Positions 44,158-53,219 of a stretch of 64,000 nt of DNA are shown piece by piece; the first letter of the stretch is position 1; every line of letters starts with the position of its first letter. The translations under genes and the position numbers were made by a program. Origin of the DNA: an uncultured Bacilli bacterium (GTDB taxonomy: Bacteria; Bacillota_I; Bacilli_A; RF39; UBA660). Below the pieces are notes generated by a model. The model was not told where the DNA came from and made no database searches. It saw only the letters and a program-made list of their open reading frames with translations. The DNA is taken from assembly GCA_934098395.1 (NCBI GenBank), contig CAKOOM010000004.1, positions 1-64,000 on the forward strand, read 5' to 3'.

Positions 44158-44220
44158 ATAAGAATATAGAAAATAATAGGCACTAATTTATTATAATTAT
44201 TGTATATGTGGAGGTAGTAT

Positions 44221-44553
44221 ATGGATTTAGGAAGTAAAATTAAGAATATTAGATACAACAACAATATGAGTCAAGAAGATATGGCTAAACTATTAAAGAT
44301 CAATAGAAATTATTTATCTAGAATTGAAACAAATAAATCTTTACCGACTGCCGAAGTATTAGCTAGATTGGCTGAGGCATTTAGTATTAGTATTGATTCT
44401 TTATTAGGAATTAGTTTAGATGATAAAGAAGAGACTGAAGCTAGATTAAATAGAATTAAAAAGATAAATCAATATTGTACTTTCTTAAATAATACAGAGT
44501 TAGATTTTGTTGTTAATATGCTTTGTGTTATGACTAATAATTCAAGAAACTAG
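44221..44553 (+). CDS. XRE-family transcriptional regulator
   Basis: 110 aa. HTH at residues 4-60 (MSQEDMAKLLKINRNYLSRIE), then a short helical C-terminus that probably dimerises. GGAGGTA ribosome site and a TATAAT box (44192-44197). A cluster of TTGGTAA sites lies upstream. Regulated genes probably include itself and the divergent HD gene. Confidence 0.85.
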   Translation: MDLGSKIKNIRYNNNMSQEDMAKLLKINRNYLSRIETNKSLPTAEVLARLAEAFSISIDSLLGISLDDKEETEARLNRIKKINQYCTFLNNTELDFVVNMLCVMTNNSRN

Positions 44554-44570
44554 ATTGTTCTAGTTTTTTT
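44547..44570 (+). terminator. Terminator of the XRE gene
   Basis: AAACTAG-ATTGTT-CTAGTTT followed by T. The stem includes the stop codon. Confidence 0.75.
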
Positions 44571-44571
44571 A

Positions 44572-44600
44572 TTGTATATTTATACTGGTTGGTATATAAT
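44572..44600 (+). promoter_or_regulatory. Promoter of murF
   Basis: TTGTAT (44572-44577), 17 bp, TATAAT (44595-44600). Six bases later GGGTGATGAT leads straight into ATG 44617, a 10-nt leader. Confidence 0.75.
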
Positions 44601-44616
44601 TATTATGGGTGATGAT

Positions 44617-45945
44617 ATGAATATTGATAAAGTGCTTGAGATATGTAATGGTACACTTATTGGAAAGAAAATAAATATAGATATTGATAACGTAGATTTT
44701 TCTAAGGATACGAGAACTATTAATAATGGAGATATTTATGTAGGTATTAAGGGTGAAAGTTTTAATGGAAATAACTTTTATAAAGAGGCTTTTGATAGGG
44801 GTGCTAGTATATGTATATTAGATAAGGATACGATTGTTGAGGCAGTTATAGATAAAACGGTTATTTTAGTGGATAATACTGTTAAGGCAATTCAGGAGTT
44901 AGCTAAGTATAAGAGAAGTTTATATAATATACCAGTAATCGCTATTACTGGTAGTGTTGGAAAGACTTCAGTTAAAGATATGGTATATTGTGTTGTTAAT
45001 AGTAAATATAAAACGTTAGCTACGATAGGAAATCATAATAATGAAATTGGACTTCCACTTACGGTATTATCTCTTCGAGAACATGAGGCAATGGTACTTG
45101 AGATGGGAATGAATAGTTTTAATGAAATTCATGTTTTATCAGAGATAGCTAAACCTACGATAGCATTAATTACCAATATTGGAACAGCACATATAGGAAA
45201 TCTTGGCAGTAGAGAGAATATACTGAAGGCAAAATTAGAAATACTTGATGGAATGAATGGTGGTAAGCTAATTATTAATAATGATAATGATATGCTACGT
45301 ACTGTTAAATATGATAATTTAATTACTATTGGGATTGATAATAAAAGTATGTATACTGCACATGATATTAATGATAATGTATTTTCGGCTGATTTTTATA
45401 TAAATGATAGTAAGGTATCTATTCCAGTTGGAAGTAAGGCTTTTGTATATAATTCATTATTTGCATATGCAGTTGGCAAGGAACTGGGAATTAGTGATAG
45501 TGAAATTATTCAGGCTCTTAGTAAGTTTAAACTAAGTCCGCATAGATTAGAAATGATTAAAACAGATAAATATATGATTATCGATGATACATATAATGCT
45601 AGTTTAGACTCAGTTAAGAATTCATTAACTTTACTTAGTAAAGTTAATAATAGACAAGTATTTATTTTTGCTGACATTTTAGAGACGGATGAGTTTGGCA
45701 AGGAAATACATGAGAATGTTGGCAGAGCTTGTATAGAGAACAATATTGATGTAGTAATAACAGTTGGAGAATTATCTAAATATACTTATGATATACTGAA
45801 GGATACAAAGATAAAGAATTATCATTTTAGTAATAACCAGAATTTAATTAGTGAAATAGATAATATTTTAGAAACTGGAGATGCTATATTAGTAAAGGGA
45901 TCACATTCAATGAATTTGATTGAAATTGTTAATTATTTAAAATAA
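44617..45945 (+). CDS. murF: UDP-MurNAc-tripeptide:D-Ala-D-Ala ligase MurF
   Basis: Adds D-Ala-D-Ala to the peptidoglycan precursor. ATP site VIAITGSVGKTSVKDM, then GNHNNEIGLPLT, and DDTYNASLDSV in the C-terminal domain, all MurF features. 442 aa from ATG 44617. The frame opens at 44572, but that ATG is part of the promoter. Single gene with short leader and terminator. Confidence 0.95.
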   Translation: MNIDKVLEICNGTLIGKKINIDIDNVDFSKDTRTINNGDIYVGIKGESFNGNNFYKEAFDRGASICILDKDTIVEAVIDKTVILVDNTVKAIQELAKYKRSLYNIPVIAITGSVGKTSVKDMVYCVVNSKYKTLATIGNHNNEIGLPLTVLSLREHEAMVLEMGMNSFNEIHVLSEIAKPTIALITNIGTAHIGNLGSRENILKAKLEILDGMNGGKLIINNDNDMLRTVKYDNLITIGIDNKSMYTAHDINDNVFSADFYINDSKVSIPVGSKAFVYNSLFAYAVGKELGISDSEIIQALSKFKLSPHRLEMIKTDKYMIIDDTYNASLDSVKNSLTLLSKVNNRQVFIFADILETDEFGKEIHENVGRACIENNIDVVITVGELSKYTYDILKDTKIKNYHFSNNQNLISEIDNILETGDAILVKGSHSMNLIEIVNYLK

Positions 45946-45971
45946 AAAAGACTAAGGAAACTTAGTCTTTT
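45946..45971. terminator. Bidirectional terminator between murF and tRNA-His
   Basis: 11-bp perfect stem AAAAGACTAAG / CTTAGTCTTTT with a GAAA tetraloop. Confidence 0.9.
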
Positions 45972-45981
45972 GTATACTTAA

Positions 45982-46058
45982 TGGGACGGATTGTGGGAAT
46001 CGAACCCACGTATGTTGGAACCACAATCCAATGTGTTAACCACTTCACCAAATCCGCC
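45982..46058 (-). tRNA. tRNA-His (GTG)
   Basis: 77 nt with encoded CCA. Acceptor GCGGATT/AATCCGT plus the extra G(-1) facing C73, the identity element of tRNA-His. Anticodon stem TTGGA/TCCAA with loop TTGTGGT, anticodon GTG. T-arm GTGGG-TTCGATT-CCCAC. All stems pair. Confidence 0.97.
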
Positions 46059-46070
46059 AGTACGTTTGTA

Positions 46071-46099
46071 ATTATATCAGTAATGAAATGTTTTGTCAA
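46071..46099 (-). promoter_or_regulatory. Promoter of tRNA-His
   Basis: Perfect TTGACA (46094-46099), 17 bp, perfect TATAAT (46071-46076), 12 bp before the mature tRNA. Confidence 0.88.
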
Positions 46100-46147
46100 C
46101 ATTTTTTAAGAATGTTATTTTTAAATATGAGATGGATTTAATATTTA

Positions 46148-46182
46148 TTAAAAAAGATGAAGTATTTCTAATCTTCATCTTT
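46148..46182 (-). terminator. Terminator of the TPR-like gene
   Basis: 10-bp perfect stem AAAGATGAAG / CTTCATCTTT followed by T on the minus strand. It covers the last codons of the gene. Confidence 0.8.
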
Positions 46183-46920
46183 ATGTAATGTTCTTTTTCT
46201 TTGTTTTGTTATTAGGGCTCTATTTTTTTGGGTATACTCTAATAGGCCTTCGACAATATCACCGGGATATTCTATCTTTTTAATACTTAATATTATTTTT
46301 TCAGCTCTTTTTATATCACCATATTTGTATAATTCTTGAGCTAAGTATATTTTAACTATTAATTTTTCTTCATTAGTAAGTTCATATTCATCGATTATTT
46401 GATCGATTGCTCCGATATTAAGTAATATATCATTAATTATTAAATTTAATTTATCACTGTTGATTAAATCTTTTCGATAGTCTTTTCGACGGTAATTTTT
46501 TGATTGGCAACAATAATAAGCATTTTTATATTCCCTACTATCACACAAATAGCAAGCAAGTAATAAATACTCACGAGCTACACTATAATTATGTAAATTC
46601 ATATACATTTGACCTACTTGATATATGTCTTCGGCATTTAATTCACTACACATAGATATATATTTTAATAGTAGCCTAATGGCTTCTGGGTAATTGTGAT
46701 CTTCATACGCACATTCATAATTATGTCTAATAGCTTCTTTATTAGCAAGTTTTTCTTCATTCGGCTCTAAATATCTTACCATGACAAAATTATTATGTTT
46801 ATATTCGAATGTATAACATTCAAAGTTTTCACTAGAACCGACTTCTATTTTTTCATTAACTTTACTTATTAATATTTCTCTGCTTTTAACTAACTTATTC
46901 ATTTTATATTCAAAATTCAT
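46168..46920 (-). CDS. TPR-like helical repeat protein, unknown function
   Basis: 250 aa. Residues 75-250 form helix pairs with TPR-like spacing (ECAYEDHNYPEAIRLLLKYI; QVGQMYMNLHNYSVAREYLL; AQELYKYGDIKRAEKIIL). The N-terminal 70 residues are a separate small domain. No signal or membrane helix. Probably a protein-interaction scaffold; no partner can be named. Confidence 0.6.
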   Translation of the reverse strand: MNFEYKMNKLVKSREILISKVNEKIEVGSSENFECYTFEYKHNNFVMVRYLEPNEEKLANKEAIRHNYECAYEDHNYPEAIRLLLKYISMCSELNAEDIYQVGQMYMNLHNYSVAREYLLLACYLCDSREYKNAYYCCQSKNYRRKDYRKDLINSDKLNLIINDILLNIGAIDQIIDEYELTNEEKLIVKIYLAQELYKYGDIKRAEKIILSIKKIEYPGDIVEGLLEYTQKNRALITKQRKRTLHKDED

Positions 46921-46981
46921 AATATTATTCCCCCATCAATGGAACATATTATAGCACATTTTGTATATTTATCAAGTATTT

Positions 46982-48643
46982 TTAAAATATTCCTTCAATC
47001 TCCATATTTTCGTTTAAGGTAATATTTTCTGCAGCGGGTACTTTTGGTAAACCTGGCATTGTCATAATTTTTCCTGCTAAGGCAACAATAAATCCGGCGC
47101 CATTTTTGATTTCTATACTACGAATACGAATGTTATAGTCATTACGGCATTCTAAATTTTTAGGATCATCTGATAATGAATATTGAGTTTTAGCAATGCA
47201 GATTGGTAATTTATCATAACCGAGTTTAACTAGTTCTTTAATTTGTTCGATAGCTTTATCATCGTATATAACACCCTTAGCGTGATATACTTTTGTGGCT
47301 ATTTTTTCTATCTTACTTTCTATGCTTTCATTTATATCATATATATAATTTAGAGTACTTGGTTTATTTGTTAGTTCTACTAAGGTATTTGCGATATCTA
47401 TGGCTCCAGCACTACCTTCGGTATAACTTGTTACTATGCTAAGAGAAACACCATGTTGGGCTAATTTATCTTCGAGATATTTTATTTCTTTATCTGTATC
47501 ATGTGAATATTTATTTAAAGCAACAATTACGTTTAAGCCAAATTTATTTTTAATATTATCAATATGGCAATATAAATTATGTAATCCTTTATCAAGACCT
47601 TCAATATTTTCGTTTGTAATATCTTCTTTAGGTATTCCACCGTGGTATTTTAGAGCTTTTATTGTAGCAACGATTACTACGGCATCTGGTTTAATATCTA
47701 GATTACGACACTTTATATCTAAGAATTTTTCGGCTCCCAAATCTGCACCGAAACCAGCTTCAGTAATGACATAATCTGATAGTTTAAGAGCCATCTTTGT
47801 AGCTACTACGCTATTGCAACCATGAGCAATGTTTGCAAATGGGCCTCCATGAATAATTGCTGGGGTATGTTCTAGGGTTTGTACTAGATTAGGCATCATG
47901 GCATCTTTAAGTAAAACAGCCATACTACCTTCGGCTTTTAGATCACTAGCAAATATTGGACTATTGTCCTTTCTATATCCGACGATTATTTTACCAAGTC
48001 TTCTTTTTAAATCAATAATATCTTTAGATAAGCATAGAATAGCCATTACTTCAGATGCTACAGTGATATCAAATTTATCCATTCTTGGAACAAGACCTTT
48101 TTCTCCAGAAAGACCAGTATTAACCACTCTTAGTTGGCGATCGTTAAGATCTAAACAACGTTTCCAAACTACACGATCAAATTGAAGTTCATTGCCAAAA
48201 TAGATGTGATTATCAATCATTGCTGATAATAAATTATTAGCTGAGGTTATTGCATGAATGTCGCCGGTAAAATGTAGATTAATATCTTCCATGGGAGCTA
48301 CTTGAACCATACCACCACCAGTGGCTCCGCCTTTTATTCCAAATACGGGACCAAGAGATGGTTCTCTAAGGGCTAAAATAGATTTTTTTCCAATTGCTCT
48401 TAAGCCATCTGCTATGGCAATAGACATTGTTGTTTTTCCTTCACCTAGGGGTGTTGGGCTTATGGCTGTTACTAATATTAATTTACCATTTTTTTTATTT
48501 TTTAATTTATTGTAAACAGAATTGTCTATTTTACATTTATATTTACCATACATAAAATATTCATCACTAGTAAGACCTAGTTCACTAGCTATTTTATCAA
48601 TATTTAATAATTTTGTACTTCTTGCTATTTCTATATCTGTCAT
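46982..48643 (-). CDS. fhs: Formate-tetrahydrofolate ligase
   Basis: Makes 10-formyl-THF from formate, THF and ATP. TAISPTPLGEGKTTMSIAI carries the nucleotide loop; GIKGGATGGGMVQVAPME and EAGFGADLGAEKF are family hallmarks. 553 aa, full length. Supplies one-carbon units for purines and fMet-tRNA. Monocistronic. Confidence 0.97.
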   Translation of the reverse strand: MTDIEIARSTKLLNIDKIASELGLTSDEYFMYGKYKCKIDNSVYNKLKNKKNGKLILVTAISPTPLGEGKTTMSIAIADGLRAIGKKSILALREPSLGPVFGIKGGATGGGMVQVAPMEDINLHFTGDIHAITSANNLLSAMIDNHIYFGNELQFDRVVWKRCLDLNDRQLRVVNTGLSGEKGLVPRMDKFDITVASEVMAILCLSKDIIDLKRRLGKIIVGYRKDNSPIFASDLKAEGSMAVLLKDAMMPNLVQTLEHTPAIIHGGPFANIAHGCNSVVATKMALKLSDYVITEAGFGADLGAEKFLDIKCRNLDIKPDAVVIVATIKALKYHGGIPKEDITNENIEGLDKGLHNLYCHIDNIKNKFGLNVIVALNKYSHDTDKEIKYLEDKLAQHGVSLSIVTSYTEGSAGAIDIANTLVELTNKPSTLNYIYDINESIESKIEKIATKVYHAKGVIYDDKAIEQIKELVKLGYDKLPICIAKTQYSLSDDPKNLECRNDYNIRIRSIEIKNGAGFIVALAGKIMTMPGLPKVPAAENITLNENMEIEGIF

Positions 48644-48661
48644 ATTATCACCACCTACTTT

Positions 48662-48667
48662 ATTATA
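48662..48667 (-). promoter_or_regulatory. -10 box of fhs
   Basis: TATAAT on the minus strand, six bases, then GGTGGTGATAAT and ATG 48643, a 12-nt leader starting with the ribosome site. Confidence 0.6.
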
Positions 48668-48677
48668 TCATACCTAT

Positions 48678-49220
48678 TTATAAACTATCAATATTATCAC
48701 GAAAATAGATATTATTATTTATTTCATAACCAAGAGTAGTATGTTCACCATGACCTGGATATATAATTATATCGCGATTGTATTTTTTTATTTTATTAAG
48801 TGAATGAAGCATATCATTAATATTTCCACCTTCTAAGTCACATCTACCGATAGTATCTTTAAAGATAAAATCACCACAAAACATAACTTTTTCTTGTGGA
48901 AAATATATTGTAATTAGATCTTCTTTATGACCTGGAGTGTATATTACATTAAAAGTGAAATTAGCTATTTGGTTTTTACCTTCGGGTAAATTAAAAATAT
49001 CATATATATCACATTTATATTTTTTACTTATTTCTTTAGATGCTCCATCATGATCAAAATGATGATGAGTGATAATAATACCTACGACATCTCTAGCACC
49101 AACTTTAGTAACAATTTTATCAAAATCACTACCAGGGTCTATTATTAAAACTTTATGATCTTTTTCTAATAAATAACAATTACATCTTAATTGTCCAACC
49201 TTAACTATATCAACAAACAT
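48678..49220 (-). CDS. MBL-fold metallo-hydrolase
   Basis: 180 aa, glyoxalase II-like class. Zinc motif THHHFDHDG, then CGDFIFKDTIGRCDL and YPGHGEHT, which are characteristic of YqgX-type hydroxyacylglutathione hydrolase-like proteins. Likely thioester hydrolysis; substrate unproved. Short leader: TATGAT, six bases, AGGTGATATA, ATG. Confidence 0.88.
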   Translation of the reverse strand: MFVDIVKVGQLRCNCYLLEKDHKVLIIDPGSDFDKIVTKVGARDVVGIIITHHHFDHDGASKEISKKYKCDIYDIFNLPEGKNQIANFTFNVIYTPGHKEDLITIYFPQEKVMFCGDFIFKDTIGRCDLEGGNINDMLHSLNKIKKYNRDIIIYPGHGEHTTLGYEINNNIYFRDNIDSL

Positions 49221-49314
49221 TATATCACCTAGTTATATCATATCATTTTTTTTATAAATATACTTCATTTTTTTAAAAATTTATGATAGTATTATTATGA
49301 AAGGAGTATTATTT

Positions 49315-49713
49315 ATGTACGATTATAATTATATGACGAATACAACAGCATCTTCAATTCAAGGATCAATTGTATGGTTTATCATTGCTGCAGTATTAGC
49401 AGTTATTGGAGGAATAGTTATATATTTTCTATTTGTTAGAACAGATAAAAAAGAAGATAATAAATACCTTGCTTGGTTTAAAGATTTTGCTAATTTTAAG
49501 AAGATGTTAATAGAGCCAATTTTAAAAGTAACATATCTTATATTGGCTATATTTATAACTTTGTATTCATTTGGTTTAATTGGTGTTAGTTTTGTGGCTT
49601 TTTTACTTACGTTAACTCTTGGTAATATTCTTTTAAGATTAGCATATGAAACAACATTAATACTATTAATGATCTGGAAAAATACAACTGAGATTAATAA
49701 GAAAATGAAATAA
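49315..49713 (+). CDS. DUF4282-like membrane protein
   Basis: 132 aa from ATG 49315, which follows AAAGGAG; the earlier in-frame ATG at 49297 contains that site. One helix near 15-40 and two more near 65-115. The end, LLRLAYETTLILLMIWKNTTEI, resembles DUF4282. Function unknown. Confidence 0.65.
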   Translation: MYDYNYMTNTTASSIQGSIVWFIIAAVLAVIGGIVIYFLFVRTDKKEDNKYLAWFKDFANFKKMLIEPILKVTYLILAIFITLYSFGLIGVSFVAFLLTLTLGNILLRLAYETTLILLMIWKNTTEINKKMK

Positions 49714-49736
49714 AAGGGAAACCTTTTATTTTTTTG
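49711..49736 (+). terminator. Terminator of the DUF4282-like gene
   Basis: TAAAAGG-GAAA-CCTTTTA followed by TTTTTTT. Confidence 0.8.
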
Positions 49737-49773
49737 TCGACTACTTATGATAACAAATTTGGTTTTTTTATAT

Positions 49774-49779
49774 TATTAT
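49774..49779 (+). promoter_or_regulatory. -10 box of clpP
   Basis: TATTAT, six bases, then GGGTGATAAA and ATG 49796. No CtsR or CIRCE operator was seen. Confidence 0.5.
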
Positions 49780-49795
49780 ATATATGGGTGATAAA

Positions 49796-50374
49796 ATGTT
49801 GATACCAACAGTTATTGAAAAAAGTAGTATGGGGGAAAGAGCATACGATATATATTCGAGATTGCTCAAAAATCGTATTATTCTTTTAAGTGGTGAGATA
49901 GATGATGATGTGGCAAATGTAATTATTGCACAATTACTTTATCTTGATAGTATTAATCAGGAGGATATATCGCTGTATATTAATTCTCCGGGTGGTTCTA
50001 TTACATCTGGAATGGCAATATATGATACGATGAATTTTATTAGAAGTGATGTATCTACAACATGTGTTGGAATGTGTGCTTCGATGGCGGCTTTCTTATT
50101 ATCTTGTGGACAGGCTGGCAAAAGATACTGTTTACCTAATAGTGAGGTTATGATTCATCAACCTCTCGGAGGGGTAAAAGGACAAGCGACAGAAATAAGT
50201 ATTGTGGCAAAAAGGATTTTAAGTTTGAGAAGTAAGCTTAATAATATTCTTGCTAAGAATACTAAAAGGGATATTGAGCAAATTGAAAGGGATACGGATA
50301 GGGATTATTATATGACGGCAAAAGAAGCTCTGGATTATGGAATAATTGATAAGATATTAGAAAAAGACGATTAA
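49796..50374 (+). CDS. clpP: ATP-dependent Clp protease proteolytic subunit
   Basis: 192 aa. Catalytic triad Ser96 (GMCASMAAFLLS), His121 (MIHQPLGG) and Asp166 (ERDTDRDYYM). Other motifs SPGGSITSGMAIYD are standard. Works with ClpX/ClpC-type unfoldases. ATG 49796 is chosen by the GGGTGATAAA leader. Ends in a shared TTAA with murE. Confidence 0.95.
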   Translation: MLIPTVIEKSSMGERAYDIYSRLLKNRIILLSGEIDDDVANVIIAQLLYLDSINQEDISLYINSPGGSITSGMAIYDTMNFIRSDVSTTCVGMCASMAAFLLSCGQAGKRYCLPNSEVMIHQPLGGVKGQATEISIVAKRILSLRSKLNNILAKNTKRDIEQIERDTDRDYYMTAKEALDYGIIDKILEKDD

Positions 50375-50386
50375 TTCGTCTTTTTT
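50361..50386. terminator. Bidirectional terminator spanning clpP and murE stops
   Basis: 10-bp perfect stem AAAAAGACGA / TCGTCTTTTT with loop TTAAT. The loop TTAA gives both convergent genes their TAA stop. Confidence 0.88.
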
Positions 50387-51837
50387 AATTCATTAAGTAT
50401 TTCTTTTATTATTATTCTTTCATCAAAAGGATATCTAATACCGTTTATTTCTTTATAATTTTCATGTCCTTTGCCAAGAAGCATTATAATATCGCCTTTT
50501 TTACCATTTTCTATGGCATACTTAATGGCATTTTTTCTATCTGGTATTAAAATATATTCACATTTTTTGTCGAAATCTCGTAAGATATCTTTTGCAATAT
50601 CAGCAAATTTTTCATATCTATTATTATCTTCGGTAATAATGCATTTATCTGAGTACTGTGAAGCGATAGCACCCATTTCATATCTTCTTTCCCTACTGCG
50701 ATTTCCGCCACAACCAAATATTGTAACTATTCTGCCGGGATTATATTGTCTAATGGTACTAAGAATGCTTTTGGTACTAATGCCGTTGTGAGCATAATCA
50801 ATTAATAAAAGAAAGTCGTCAGATACTTTTACTGGTTCTACTCGTCCTTTAACTGAAAAATGTTCTAAGGCTTTTTTCATGAAAGATACATCTATTCCTA
50901 ATAAGTAGCAAGTAAGGATAGCAGCCATGGCATTATATGATGAAAATTTACCTGGTGAACTAACTTTAAAACTGTCATTGATTACTCCCTCTAGGTCTAT
51001 TAATACTCCGATAAAATTTGGCTCATTAATAAGTTTGATATCCTTAGCTCTTAAATCGGCTTTAATATCATATCCATAGGTATTGATTTCACAACTTCCT
51101 CTACTTACTATTTTGTAAAAGTATTTACTATCGATATTGAAAATACCATAATTGCATTGTTTAAACAACTTGCTTTTGCTTTCCATATAGTCTAACATAC
51201 TATCGTGTTCTAGTGGACCAATATGATCTTTTGTTAAGTTAGTAAAAATACCATAATCAAAAATTATATCATTTACACGATCATATTTTAGGGCTTGACT
51301 AGAAACTTCCATTACTACGTATGAAATTCCATGGTTAACCATTTCGTTCATGTGTTTTATAATGTCATATCCTTCGGGAGTGGTATTTTTATTTTCGTAA
51401 TAATCCCCACCAATATATACACCAGTTGTTCCGATTAAACCACAACTTTGACCGGTTGATTCGATAATACTTTTTATCATAAAACTAGTTGTTGTTTTAC
51501 CTTTGGTACCGGTAATGGCAATGGTTTTAAGTTTACTTTGTGGATAATTAAATAAATTCATAGCTAACTTAGTCATAATTTTTTTGGTATTATCTACTTT
51601 AATAACTAATATATTGTCAGGAATATCTATGTTTTTAGATACAATGACACCGATAGCGCCATGGCTTATGGCATCATTAATATAATTATGACCATCATCG
51701 TTATTTCCTATGATTGCTACAAATAAGTCTCCTGGTTTAACTTTTTTTGATATATAACATATATCAAAAATCAGTGTTTCTTTATTTCCTTTAATAAGCT
51801 CATAATGAATCCCTTTAAATAACTCATCAAGCTTCAT
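50371..51837 (-). CDS. murE: UDP-MurNAc-tripeptide synthetase MurE
   Basis: Adds the third stem residue to UDP-MurNAc-L-Ala-D-Glu. ATP loop IAITGTKGKTTTSFMI, carbamylated Lys region YMESKSKLF, and LLGKGHENY near the end. The specificity loop reads TEDNNRYE where meso-DAP enzymes have DNPR; the Arg is kept and the Pro is Asn. I lean towards meso-DAP but the substitution leaves doubt. 488 aa. Confidence 0.93.
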   Translation of the reverse strand: MKLDELFKGIHYELIKGNKETLIFDICYISKKVKPGDLFVAIIGNNDDGHNYINDAISHGAIGVIVSKNIDIPDNILVIKVDNTKKIMTKLAMNLFNYPQSKLKTIAITGTKGKTTTSFMIKSIIESTGQSCGLIGTTGVYIGGDYYENKNTTPEGYDIIKHMNEMVNHGISYVVMEVSSQALKYDRVNDIIFDYGIFTNLTKDHIGPLEHDSMLDYMESKSKLFKQCNYGIFNIDSKYFYKIVSRGSCEINTYGYDIKADLRAKDIKLINEPNFIGVLIDLEGVINDSFKVSSPGKFSSYNAMAAILTCYLLGIDVSFMKKALEHFSVKGRVEPVKVSDDFLLLIDYAHNGISTKSILSTIRQYNPGRIVTIFGCGGNRSRERRYEMGAIASQYSDKCIITEDNNRYEKFADIAKDILRDFDKKCEYILIPDRKNAIKYAIENGKKGDIIMLLGKGHENYKEINGIRYPFDERIIIKEILNELKKTN

Positions 51838-51845
51838 TATCCCCC

Positions 51846-52754
51846 CTACTCTGGTATTTCTATAGAAACACCTTCTGCTAAGAGTTCATCTTTAAATTCA
51901 TTTTTAAAGACTACTAATTCTTTTTTTATAACATCGGGGTAAACCGCTTTGGTATTTTTTATGGCTTCATATATATGTTTGAAGCTAACTTCTTGTTTAT
52001 TATCAAATAGGGCCGCTGAAAAGGCCTGTCTTAACAAAGTTAGAGCAATATCTGGATATCTTGAGGATATTTCATATACTCTTTTGTATTCACTAGTCAT
52101 ATTAACAATGAATTTCATGATTTTTTCTTTAATAAAGTTTGTATAATTTAGTCTAACTCCTGTTTGAATTTCTATTTTTGGTAGAGTACGCATAAGTATT
52201 TGAACGCACATTTCTTGGGTTGGCTCTGAGATGTCAATTCTTTCAAATCTACGAACAAAGGCTTTATCTCTAAGTATATATCTTTCATATTCATCAACAG
52301 TCGTAGCACCAATTAGTTTGACTGTGCCTCTGCTTAGGCCTTCTTTAAACATATTAGCTAGGTCCATTGGACCTTGGTCTCTAGCACCAATTAGCATATG
52401 AATTTCATCAATGAATATGATTACTTTATCCATACCTTTAAGTTCATTAACTAAAGCTACGACTTTATTTTCACCATCGGTAGCACCAATTAATGAAGGG
52501 GTGCTAATTTTGTAGACTGAATATCCTTTTAGGGCATTTGGCATATCGTTCATTTGCATACGATAAGCTAGACCTTCGACAATGGCTGTTTTACCAATAC
52601 CTGGTTTACCAACTAAACAAGCAGATTTTTCTGGCGTTAACAATACCATGACTAGTTCTTTTAGTTCTTTATCTCTTGCTATTGCAGGATTAGTAATATA
52701 TTTAACTAATGTTAAGTTTTCTCCATATTTTTCTAATATACTTTCATTATTCAT
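51846..52754 (-). CDS. Stand-alone ClpA/ClpB D1-like AAA+ ATPase
   Basis: 302 aa, a single AAA+ module that resembles the first ATPase domain of ClpA/ClpB/ClpC: Walker A LVGKPGIGKTAIVEGLA, Walker B VIIFIDEIHMLIGA, sensor LIGATTVDEY and Arg-finger region FVRRFERI. The N-domain, middle domain, second AAA+ ring and ClpP-binding loop are missing. It is not a truncation in obvious decay: clean ends, a good AGGTGAT site and operon placement between ylxM-side genes and murE. Role unknown. Confidence 0.8.
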   Translation of the reverse strand: MNNESILEKYGENLTLVKYITNPAIARDKELKELVMVLLTPEKSACLVGKPGIGKTAIVEGLAYRMQMNDMPNALKGYSVYKISTPSLIGATDGENKVVALVNELKGMDKVIIFIDEIHMLIGARDQGPMDLANMFKEGLSRGTVKLIGATTVDEYERYILRDKAFVRRFERIDISEPTQEMCVQILMRTLPKIEIQTGVRLNYTNFIKEKIMKFIVNMTSEYKRVYEISSRYPDIALTLLRQAFSAALFDNKQEVSFKHIYEAIKNTKAVYPDVIKKELVVFKNEFKDELLAEGVSIEIPE

Positions 52755-52758
52755 ATTA

Positions 52759-52929
52759 TCACCTATACCTTATAAATACACCAATTACTGTTACTAGAGA
52801 GATAATTAAAGATAGAATTGATAATAAATACAAGGTATTGACAAAACCATAAGATTCTTTATCTTCTTTTTTATAGGGGTTAGTTGGAAGATTTTTATTT
52901 TCTATATATACAGGTAATTTGTTTTTCAT
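52759..52929 (-). CDS. 56-aa single-helix membrane protein
   Basis: Hidden small gene. ATG 52929 overlaps the ylxM TGA stop (ATGA) behind a GGAGGAACT ribosome site; the TGA stop at 52759 is 4 bp from the AAA+ start. Sequence opens MKNKLPVYIENKNLP, then a Lys/Glu-rich stretch and one helix VNTLYLLSILSLIISLVTV ending IRYR. Continuous coupling with both neighbours argues it is real. Function unknown. Confidence 0.72.
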   Translation of the reverse strand: MKNKLPVYIENKNLPTNPYKKEDKESYGFVNTLYLLSILSLIISLVTVIGVFIRYR

Positions 52930-53219
52930 AATAGTTCCTCCAATTCTTTTTTTATTTCTAAATTATCTATTTTTTTAATTATTTCTCTAAGTTTTAGTTC
53001 TGATTCATACATTTTTAATTTATCTTCATATTCGTATAATTTGTTACATACACTCTTAATCATTTTATGAATAGCATTTCTACTTTTATCTTCAATAGCA
53101 GCTATTTCTGATAATGATAGGTTTTCAAAATAATATCCTTCGAAGCATCTTTTTTGTTGTTCTGTAAATAGTTCTCCATAATAGTCATATAAAATTACTA
53201 GTTTATCATTATCACTCAT
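52926..53219 (-). CDS. ylxM: YlxM/p13-like HTH protein of the SRP locus
   Basis: 97 aa, UPF0122 family. Sigma-like HTH (YYFENLSLSEIAAIEDKSRNA) as in YlxM, which stimulates the SRP GTPases and is usually encoded between ftsY and ffh. Here ftsY is upstream with one small membrane gene between, and ffh is not in the window. Confidence 0.88.
   Translation of the reverse strand: MSDNDKLVILYDYYGELFTEQQKRCFEGYYFENLSLSEIAAIEDKSRNAIHKMIKSVCNKLYEYEDKLKMYESELKLREIIKKIDNLEIKKELEELL

Noticed and set aside
44547..46182. A CRISPR array or clustered repeats, suggested by repeated short palindromes
   Set aside because: The palindromes are individual terminators, operators and tRNA arms with different sequences; no regular repeat-spacer pattern occurs anywhere in the window.
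47436..48515. Three plus-strand open frames inside fhs
   Set aside because: They mirror a strongly conserved fhs coding sequence on the other strand.
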